Shown in pieces: positions 1 through 6,102 of a DNA stretch of 12,524 nucleotides. Position numbers and translations under genes: made by a program. Origin of the DNA: CAMAUF01 sp046152925 (GTDB taxonomy: Bacteria > Chloroflexota > Dehalococcoidia > Tepidiformales > Tepidiformaceae); NCBI GenBank assembly GCA_046152925.1, contig JBJXFX010000126.1, forward strand, positions 1 through 12,524. The letters run 5' to 3'. The notes beneath the pieces are model-generated. The model did no database searches and was not told the origin of the DNA. It saw nothing but the letters and a program-made list of their open reading frames with translations. Numbering within the stretch: the first letter of the stretch is position 1; the number at the start of each line of letters is the position of its first letter.

Positions 1-111
1 ACCCGTAGGGAGCGGGCCTGTGGACCACGCGAGACCCTCGACCGCACCCCGAGGCACGCGAACCTGGACGCAAAGTGCCTCGGACAGTGACGAGGCCCGC
101 TCCCTACGGGT
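1..111. repeat. Long nested intergenic palindrome
   Basis: Two exact 19-nt arms (1-19 and 93-111) face each other, with outer motif CCCGTAGGGAGCGGGCC. Inside them is a second exact 9-bp pair, CCGAGGCAC at 49-57 and GTGCCTCGG at 75-83. The element ends 17 bases before the stop codon of the minus-strand carboxyltransferase gene, so it would fold in that gene's 3' untranslated RNA. There is no T-run after either arm, so it is not a classical intrinsic terminator. Palindromes beginning with GTAGGG are a style I associate with dispersed intergenic repeats; that comparison is from memory. The left arm begins at the window edge and may extend further. Confidence 0.75.
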
Positions 112-128
112 CGCGGTTCTGAGCCGCA

Positions 129-1685
129 TCACGGCCGGAAGGTCCACGCCATCGGGCCGGGGCGGCGCGATGGCGCGACCAAGTTCGCCCACCGGCAGAG
201 GATCGGCCGCGTCTCCCTCGGGTCGATGACCTCCTCGATCTCGAATACCTCGGCGCTGCGGAATGGGCTGCGGTAGCGGTTGAGCCGATCGCGGATCTTG
301 GCGACCGCATCGGCGACCTCGTCCTCCGGCAGCTCACTCAACTCCGCCTTGTAGGCGACTTCGAGGCCGCCTTCGATGGGCAGCGAGCCCCAATCCCCGG
401 AGGGCCACGAGTAGCGGAAGTGCGCCGCGCCGGGCTTGTGATTCGCCGCGCCTGCCACCCCGAACGCCTTGCGCACCACCACGCAGCAAAACGGCGAGGT
501 CGATTGGCCCAGCGCCGCTAGCGCCAGCGCCCCGTACCGGATCGTGCCCGATTCCTCCGACTGCTTGCCGATGAGGAAGCCAGGACAATCCTCCAGGTGG
601 ATCAGCGGCAGGTGGAAGGTCGATGCGAGGTCGATGAAGCGCGCGACCTTGCGAGAGGCGTCCGCCGTCCAGGCGCCGCCGTAAATGTAGGAGTCCTCCG
701 CGAAAATCGCGACCGGCCAGCCATCGAGCCGCGCGAACGCCGTGATCACCGAGCGGCCCCAGTTGCGCCCCATCTCGAACAACGAACCCTGGTCCACGAC
801 CGCGTTGAGCAGGTCGCGCATCTTGTAGGCGCGCTTCGGGTCGCGCGGGATGATCGAGAGCAGCTTCTCCTCACGCCGCGCAGGGTCATCGGTCGCATCT
901 CCGCGGGCCGGCAGTTCGTCGACGTTCTGGGGGAGGTACGACAAAAAGCGGCGCGCCCGCTCGAAGGCCTCGGCCTCCGTCGCCACCATGTCGTCGATGC
1001 TGCCGTTCGCCGTGTGGATGCGGGCGTGGCCCAACTCTTCCTTGGTCACGTCGCCGAGGGTCGCCTGTTCGACCAATGCCGGCCCCGCGATCATCATCTG
1101 TGCCGTCTCGGCGACGATGACCGAGTAGTGCGCCGTCGCCACGCGGGCGGCGCCGATGCCGGCGACCGAGCCCAGCGCCAGCGCCACCGACGGCGCCACC
1201 CCGAGCAGCCCGACCACCGTCTCCCAGCCTGCAACGCCTGGGATCAGGGTGCGCCCCTTGAGTTCGATCGACTTCACGGAGCCGCCCCCGCCCATGCCAT
1301 CCACCAGGCGCACATGCGGGAGGCGGAGTTCGAGCGCTATCCGTTCGGCGAACGCGCGCTTGCCGGGGATCGTCGCCTCGGAGGAGCCGCCGCGGATGGT
1401 GAAGTCGTCGCCGCTGACGACGACCGGCCGCCCACCGACCTCGGCGATGCCGCAGAGGAAGTTTGCAGCCATGAACTCGACGAGGTGGCCCTCATCGTCG
1501 TAGCGGCCAACGCCGGAGGTGCTGCCGACCTCGTGGAAGCTGTCCGGGTCGCAGAACGCATCGAGACGGTCGCGGATGGTGAGTTTGCCGGCGGCGCGCT
1601 GGCGGGCGACGCGGTCGGGGCCGCCCATCTGTGCCGCCAAGCCGCGGCGGTGGTTCAACTCGTCGACTTCGGCTTGCCAGCTCAT
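129..1685 (-). CDS. Acyl-CoA carboxylase carboxyltransferase (beta) subunit
   Basis: A 518-aa protein of the carboxyl-transferase family (propionyl-CoA carboxylase beta, methylmalonyl-CoA decarboxylase alpha and relatives). Such subunits move the carboxyl group from carboxybiotin to an acyl-CoA in the cytoplasm. The length matches the family (about 510-530 aa). The N-terminal half (about residues 30-270) carries the family opening (GKLTIRDRLDAFCDPDSF), the GDDFTIRGGS segment, and a glycine-rich stretch (DGMGGGGS, AGIGAARVA). The C-terminal half (about 290-510) carries the GGAWTADAS and GAANHKPG segments typical of the second crotonase-like repeat. ATG 1685 has a good upstream GAGGAG about 8 nt away. 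It is divergent from cysS. No biotin carboxylase or biotin carrier gene is in the window, so the acyl substrate cannot be named; acetyl-, propionyl- or methylcrotonyl-CoA are all possible. Confidence 0.88.
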   Translation of the reverse strand: MSWQAEVDELNHRRGLAAQMGGPDRVARQRAAGKLTIRDRLDAFCDPDSFHEVGSTSGVGRYDDEGHLVEFMAANFLCGIAEVGGRPVVVSGDDFTIRGGSSEATIPGKRAFAERIALELRLPHVRLVDGMGGGGSVKSIELKGRTLIPGVAGWETVVGLLGVAPSVALALGSVAGIGAARVATAHYSVIVAETAQMMIAGPALVEQATLGDVTKEELGHARIHTANGSIDDMVATEAEAFERARRFLSYLPQNVDELPARGDATDDPARREEKLLSIIPRDPKRAYKMRDLLNAVVDQGSLFEMGRNWGRSVITAFARLDGWPVAIFAEDSYIYGGAWTADASRKVARFIDLASTFHLPLIHLEDCPGFLIGKQSEESGTIRYGALALAALGQSTSPFCCVVVRKAFGVAGAANHKPGAAHFRYSWPSGDWGSLPIEGGLEVAYKAELSELPEDEVADAVAKIRDRLNRYRSPFRSAEVFEIEEVIDPRETRPILCRWANLVAPSRRPGPMAWTFRP

Positions 1686-1769
1686 CCGGGCGACTCCTCT
1701 ATGGCGAAGGTGGGCCGATTGTGGGTGGCGCGACGGCGGCGCACAACGAGCGGACCGGTGGCCGTGTGC

Positions 1770-1775
1770 TATCCT
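1770..1775 (+). promoter_or_regulatory. Candidate -10 element for the cysS leader
   Basis: TATCCT lies 8 nt before the first ATG of the short leader ORF at 1784. A -10 at this distance puts the transcription start on or within a base or two of that ATG, so the leader would be translated from a leaderless mRNA. I see no convincing -35 hexamer at 16-18 bp upstream, so the call rests on the -10 and its spacing. Confidence 0.45.
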
Positions 1776-1783
1776 CGCCGTTC

Positions 1784-1837
1784 ATGATGATGCACGCCGA
1801 CCGCTTGGGCCGTTGCCTGTGTATCGGGCGCCGCTGA
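1784..1837 (+). CDS. Cys-containing leader peptide (uORF) ahead of cysS
   Basis: A 17-codon ORF reads MMMHADRLGRCLCIGRR and ends with TGA at 1835-1837, 49 nt before the cysS start. It holds Cys-Leu-Cys (TGC CTG TGT at 1814-1822) although cysteine is rare overall. Cysteine-responsive, often leaderless, short ORFs with clustered Cys codons are established attenuators in mycobacteria. Placement in front of the enzyme that charges tRNA-Cys fits the same logic. The stop codon sits in the tetraloop of a perfect 6-bp hairpin (GCGCCG 1828-1833, CGGCGC 1838-1843). A competing pairing, GGGCCG 1807-1812 with CGGCCC 1853-1858, is also possible. CCTC at 1858-1861 could pair with the cysS Shine-Dalgarno GAGG at 1877-1880. 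Translation of the peptide and the regulatory mechanism are inference. Confidence 0.5.
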   Translation: MMMHADRLGRCLCIGRR

Positions 1838-1876
1838 CGGCGCGACCCGGTCCGGCCCCTCCGTCCCCGTACACCT

Positions 1877-1886
1877 GAGGTGATCC
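1877..1886 (+). promoter_or_regulatory. Strong ribosome binding site of cysS
   Basis: GAGGTGATCC matches ten bases of the complement of the 16S rRNA 3' end and abuts ATG 1887, with the GAGG core 6 nt from the start codon. It fixes the cysS start. The CCTC at 1858-1861 upstream is a possible anti-Shine-Dalgarno strand. Confidence 0.8.
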
Positions 1887-3260
<1,374 letters not shown>

Positions 3261-3287
3261 GCCGAATCCCAGTGGCCATGCTCAGCT

Positions 3288-3372
3288 CCACAACAATCCA
3301 ACACCCGCGGACTGACGTCGGCGGCTACGGCCTAGCCGCGAGCGTGAGCGAGCGGGTGCGGGATAGTTGTGG
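3288..3372. repeat. Nested palindrome between convergent genes
   Basis: Outer arms at 3288-3308 and 3352-3372 match at 18 of 21 positions (CCACAAC...CACCCGC). A 7-bp inner hairpin, GCGGCTA 3321-3327 and TAGCCGC 3333-3339, has a 5-nt loop. Between them lies GCGAGCGTGAGCGAGCG (3338-3354). The element occupies almost the whole gap between cysS and the converging acetyltransferase gene. It is well placed as a bidirectional terminator, but there is no T-tract, so it may instead be a REP-like repeat. Confidence 0.65.
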
Positions 3373-3381
3373 CGAACCCGA

Positions 3382-3990
3382 TTACGCCTGCCAGGGCCCC
3401 GCGCGCATCTCCGGGTACTTCGCCCAGAACTCCTCGGCGGTGAGCCCGAACCAGAGCACGTCGTGGAAGCGGCCAGCGGTGAACAGGTACTCGCGCACGC
3501 GACCTTCCAGCGTGAACCCGAACCGCTCATGGAAGTGCTGTGAGTGCGCGTTGAACGCGTAGACCAGGCCGCTAAGCCGGTGGTACCGCAGTTCGCCAAA
3601 ATAGTGGCGGCAGAGCAGCTTGACCGCGTCGGCGGCGTACCGCTGGTTCCGGAACTCCGGCCCGAGCGCGATGCCGTATTCGAAGCGGCCGTGCTGCCGG
3701 TCGCTGCTGTGCACATTCATGCTGCCCGCGACCAAGCCAGTTCTGAGCACCTCGATAGCCCAGCGCCAGTCGTCGTTCGCTTCGGGGAACTTCCGGGTGG
3801 CCTCGGTCTTGGTCCACTCCTGGTAGTCCAGAGTCGACTGCCCCGGCGGGATGAAGTAGCCGTTGCGCTGCCCTTCGCTATCGCTACGGTCGATCGCCTG
3901 GAACTGCTCCCAGTCGGTGGGCTCGATCTTGCGTAAGCGGACGAGTTCGCCCCGCCAGTGGTCGAAGGGCTCAGGAGGCATGGAAGTCAT
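3382..3990 (-). CDS. GNAT-family N-acetyltransferase (RimJ/RimL-like)
   Basis: A 202-aa protein of the Acetyltransf_3 (RimJ/RimL) type, which transfers acetyl from acetyl-CoA to an amino group of a protein or small molecule. It opens with a typical strand (GELVRLRKIEPTDWEQF). It has the beta4 segment with FEYGIALGPEFRNQRYAADAVKLLCRHYF, where the RNQRYA portion is the acetyl-CoA pyrophosphate loop in the Q/RxxGxG/A position. It ends with the SGLVYAFNAHSQHFHERFGFTLEGRVREYLF motif usual for this family. The ATG overlaps the dCTP deaminase stop as ATGA (3987-3990), showing translational coupling. A second ATG at 3981 is possible. The substrate is unknown. Confidence 0.87.
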   Translation of the reverse strand: MTSMPPEPFDHWRGELVRLRKIEPTDWEQFQAIDRSDSEGQRNGYFIPPGQSTLDYQEWTKTEATRKFPEANDDWRWAIEVLRTGLVAGSMNVHSSDRQHGRFEYGIALGPEFRNQRYAADAVKLLCRHYFGELRYHRLSGLVYAFNAHSQHFHERFGFTLEGRVREYLFTAGRFHDVLWFGLTAEEFWAKYPEMRAGPWQA

Positions 3991-4403
3991 CCCTGGTTCT
4001 GGTGAACACTCTGCAGGCTCCGTTCAGCCGGGGAACTCAGGCGTTCGACGATGAGTTGGCAGACTGGCGTGCCAGGATAGAGTTCCAGGTGGTACGGCCC
4101 ACCATTACGGAGCTCCAGTTGGAGGAGTCCGGAGAAGGTCGCGTGCACGGTCGGCGCCGTCTGGTGGATTGACAACCCGAGCCGTGCAAGCGTACTTCGC
4201 CCTTCGACGCGAGCACAGAGAAAGTTTGGGAGCGTGATGCGTTCCTGTGTCCAGGCTAGGACGAATTGATCGGGAGCGATTTCCAGCGGCGCGCCCGGTG
4301 GGAGTTCGACTTGTTGTCCGATGGTGTTAATGGCCTCCATCACTCGGGCGCTGTTCCGCGTATCGATCACGGTCCTCGCTCCCGGCGGGAGGCGTTGGAG
4401 CAT
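3987..4403 (-). CDS. dcd: dCTP deaminase, open C-terminal three quarters
   Basis: This 138-aa open segment holds the core of a dCTP deaminase/dUTPase-fold protein, which makes dUTP (or dUMP) from dCTP. It shows VEGRSTLARLGLSIHQTAPTVHATFSG, then LQLELRNGGPYHLELYPGTPVCQLIVERL. These contain the Arg of VEGRS and the Glu of LEL expected at the active site. VHATF replaces the textbook IDPGF, as in the HAGF-type subgroup I recall. The protein alone is short (family about 180-190 aa). The missing N-terminus is directly upstream in the same frame (4404-4532), cut off by one TGA. Translation could restart at ATG 4403, but that product lacks the early strands and DLRLG segment, so activity is doubtful. 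The stop overlaps the acetyltransferase start by 4 bases. Confidence 0.8.
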   Translation of the reverse strand: MLQRLPPGARTVIDTRNSARVMEAINTIGQQVELPPGAPLEIAPDQFVLAWTQERITLPNFLCARVEGRSTLARLGLSIHQTAPTVHATFSGLLQLELRNGGPYHLELYPGTPVCQLIVERLSSPAERSLQSVHQNQG

Positions 4404-4532
4404 CGTAAACCGGCGGCCCAGCCGCAGATCGATGGCCGACGGCGAGATCGCGTCGGGTGCCGGTATCGGATCAATTCGTAGCTCGCCGGACTGGAGAAGT
4501 TCTCAGATCTCGTGGTCAGAGAGGACGGCCAT
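4404..4532 (-). pseudogene. dcd: dcd 5' portion with in-frame TGA
   Basis: Reading in the same frame as the downstream dcd segment from ATG 4532 gives MAVLSDHEI, then TGA (4503-4505), then ELLQSGELRIDP and SAIDLRLGRRF, a textbook dCTP deaminase N-terminus. With it the gene would be about 181 codons, the normal length. Family members usually have Arg at the interrupted position (EIRELL-like), so a single CGA to TGA change explains it. No SECIS-like hairpin with a usable loop follows, and TGA ends other genes here, so recoding is unlikely. It is either a recent nonsense mutation or a base-call/assembly error. The ATG overlaps the end of the upstream 96-aa gene by 17 nt, supporting this as the original start. 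Confidence 0.75.
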
Positions 4533-4806
4533 TTGCGCTCAGAATACTTCCCAGCGGGACCATCACGCGATCACCCGACGGAAAGTCCACGAGTTTCCCG
4601 TCATTCACGTCCGCAACGAGGAACCCTCGGAGCGCGTTCTTGCCGCGATCGAAGTACTCACCGGGCACGATGATCACTCGCTCCTGACCGTCTGGCCGCC
4701 GGATCGAACAGGCGACCTCGGCGAAGTCCATCTCATTCGATGCTTCGCACCGGACGTACACGGGCGATGGGGCGTCGAGGAACACAGGAACCTCGATTGC
4801 TGGCAT
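4516..4806 (-). CDS. Small hypothetical protein, first gene of SOS-type operon
   Basis: A 96-aa acidic protein beginning MPAIEVPVFLDAPSPVYV. I do not recognise the family. ATG 4806 is chosen because GGAGGT lies 4-5 nt upstream at 4811-4816; a TTG at 4818 is inside the ribosome binding site and is rejected. The sequence alternates short hydrophobic stretches with charged turns (VYVRCEAS, RVIIVPGEYFD, GFLVADVNDGKLVDFPSGDRVMVPLGSI), suggesting a small beta-rich cytosolic fold. It has no signal peptide or membrane segment. It is the first gene after the LexA-box promoter and overlaps the original dcd start by 17 nt, so it is probably cotranscribed and coupled with dcd and the acetyltransferase. 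Confidence 0.72.
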   Translation of the reverse strand: MPAIEVPVFLDAPSPVYVRCEASNEMDFAEVACSIRRPDGQERVIIVPGEYFDRGKNALRGFLVADVNDGKLVDFPSGDRVMVPLGSILSANGRPL

Positions 4807-4820
4807 GGCTACCTCCAACT

Positions 4821-4840
4821 GTTCAAGCAGGCGCCTGAAC
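4821..4840. promoter_or_regulatory. Dyad in the 5' leader of the small operon
   Basis: GTTCA at 4821-4825 faces TGAAC at 4836-4840, and inside lies the perfect 10-bp palindrome CAGGCGCCTG (4828-4837). It sits between the predicted transcription start (about 4844) and the ribosome binding site (4811-4816). It could be a second operator or an RNA hairpin near the mRNA 5' end. No function is shown by sequence alone. Confidence 0.4.
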
Positions 4841-4850
4841 CAGGGCTGCG

Positions 4851-4878
4851 ATCATAGAACGACTGTTCTATCGTTCAA
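4851..4878 (-). promoter_or_regulatory. Sigma-70-type promoter with embedded LexA-type (SOS) box
   Basis: On the minus strand TTGAAC (4878-4873) and TATGAT (4856-4851) are spaced 16 bp apart, a good vegetative promoter. Between them lies GAAC-N4-GTTC (4857-4868), inside a perfect palindrome ATAGAAC-GACT-GTTCTAT (4854-4871). GAAC-N4-GTTC is the established core of the Gram-positive LexA/DinR box, and location between -35 and -10 is the classic place for a LexA operator. The promoter faces the 96-aa gene, dcd and the acetyltransferase. That LexA itself binds here is inference; another repressor with a similar site cannot be excluded. Confidence 0.68.
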
Positions 4879-4905
4879 GATCAGCTGCGCGCGTCGTCTC
4901 TCGAC

Positions 4906-5949
4906 TCAGTCCGGCTGCGGGTCGTAATACTTGTTGCCCGCTTCGGCCCAGGCCTTCGTCATCGCGAAGAACTCCGGGCCTGCGCTGCTCAGGCCCCGGA
5001 TCGGCAGGCTGCCCCGGCGGATCATGAAATCGTGTGGTGCGATTTCGCCCGCGAGTTCGAACTGGCGAGCGGCTGCCTCCTCCTTGCCCTGCTGCTTCAA
5101 CCACCAGCCCAGGCCGAAGTGGGCGCGCGCGAGTTGGTCGCTTTCGGTCGGCAGCAGTTGCCTGGCGCGGGTCTTCTCTGGGGTAAAGCCGGAGTCGCCG
5201 CCCTTGACCCAGGCACGCAGCGCCTCCGCGTGGGGGCCGGCGTCGAGCCCGGTGACATGCTTCCACTGGTTGTTGCCGAAGGCGACGTCGTTCGGGCGCA
5301 CGATCCTGCCTGCCTCGTCGATCCAGACCACGGTCGGGACGTTGACCCAGTTGTAGAGGTCGGGCACCAGATGGTCCGTGTCGATCAGGCTGGGGTGGGT
5401 GGGCTTCGCCGCCTCGATGAAGGGGCGCGCGTCCTCTGGGTCCTTTTCGACGCCGATGGTCATGACCACCAAGCCGTCATCCTTGAGTTCTTCGTACAAG
5501 GCCTGCCAACCTGGCAGGTCATCGCGGCAGCCTCACCAACTGCCGTAGGCGGCGAGCAGCACCTTCTTGCCGCGGTAGTCCGAGAGTGTGTGCATCGTGC
5601 CCGCGAGGTCCGGCAGGGTGAAATCCGGCGCCTGGAGCGAGGCGAGCTGGTTGGCGCGTGTCGCGCCGCCGACGCCCAAGAACGCCGCGCCCTCGACGAG
5701 GTCTGTGGCGAGCGGCCGCCCAATCAGCGCTGCGAAGGCCGCGAGGTCGATGCCCTCGGCGCCCGCGATATTGCTGTCCTTCGGCGCCGGGTAGCAGAGG
5801 TCGTCCTTGCAGAAACCCTGCGGCTTGAGCTCCCAGCCGAGGCCGGACGCGAGCGAATCCGGGGCGATGCGAATGGCCCCGCCCGCGAGGTTGGCATCGA
5901 CCGCGATCGGCTCACCCGAATCGAGGATCGTGAACGTCGTACTGGGCAT
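4906..5949 (-). CDS. Thioredoxin-fold (TlpA/AhpC-like) selenoprotein candidate
   Basis: The frame runs from ATG 5949 (GGAGAG just upstream) to TGA 4906 and is interrupted only by TGA at 5533-5535. Read as selenocysteine, this gives 347 aa with Sec at residue 139 in LLAAYGSW-U-GCRDDLPGW. That is the redox motif of redoxin/TlpA-like proteins, where relatives have Cys (WCGCR, from memory). The thioredoxin domain (about 105-235) starts APDFTLPDLAGTMHTLSDYRGKKVLL and includes the cis-proline loop NVPTVVWID. The N-terminal 100 residues hold a CKDDLCYP segment, and a helical C-terminal part follows (about 250-347). It has no signal peptide, so it is probably a cytoplasmic reductase or peroxidase-like enzyme. 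A 17-nt hairpin after the UGA meets bacterial SECIS rules. Both halves are well conserved in style with no other defect, which argues against a pseudogene. Conventional annotation would split it into 5533-5949 and 4906-5499 (TTG start). Confidence 0.78.
5502..5518 (-). promoter_or_regulatory. Candidate bacterial SECIS hairpin
   Basis: On the minus strand CCTGCC-AGGTT-GGCAGG forms a perfect 6-bp stem with a 5-nt loop. Its stem starts 15 nt after the UGA, and the loop G is 22 nt after it. Published rules for bacterial SECIS elements ask for a stem-loop 16-37 nt downstream of UGA with a G in the first two loop positions; here the second loop base is G. The surrounding codons are coding, as expected for a bacterial SECIS. 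Confidence 0.6.
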
Positions 5950-5983
5950 CGGTCTCTCCGTGCTTTCAAGATTTCGCGAGTTC

Positions 5984-6073
5984 GCGAAGCGCCGTCACTG
6001 GCGGCGGCGCGAACGCTCCCTCAAAGTCGCGGTACTGTTGGGTCCCGCTTCGAGCGCCATGACGGCGCTTCGC
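5984..6073. repeat. Long inverted repeat in the selenoprotein gene's leader
   Basis: GCGAAGCGCCGTCA at 5984-5997 is exactly complementary to 6060-6073. After a one-base bulge the stem continues with TGGCG 5999-6003 and CGCCA 6055-6059. The element fills most of the gap between the sigma-sortase gene and the selenoprotein start. A shorter dyad, TTCGCGA-GT-TCGCGAA (5973-5988), shares its right half with the left arm of the long stem, so the two foldings exclude each other. Confidence 0.65.
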
Positions 6074-6086
6074 CGCTCGTGTCCGG

Positions 6087-6092
6087 AGTATA
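6087..6092 (-). promoter_or_regulatory. Candidate -10 element for the selenoprotein gene
   Basis: On the minus strand this reads TATACT, 5 of 6 to the -10 consensus, just after the stop of the sigma-sortase gene. A start near 6080 would give an untranslated leader of about 130 nt containing the whole long inverted repeat at 5984-6073. No good -35 is visible at the usual distance. Confidence 0.4.
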
Positions 6093-6102
6093 GCCGCTAG
6101 GG

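Noticed and set aside
597..1787. 396-aa plus-strand open frame opposite the carboxyltransferase gene
   Set aside because: It is an antisense shadow: Arg/Ala/Asp-rich translation without motifs, covered by a clear family protein on the other strand.
4503..4505. In-frame TGA in dcd as a second selenocysteine codon
   Set aside because: The family normally has Arg here, the site is not catalytic, and the bases after it form only GAGAA-C-TTCTC, whose one-base loop cannot be a SECIS.
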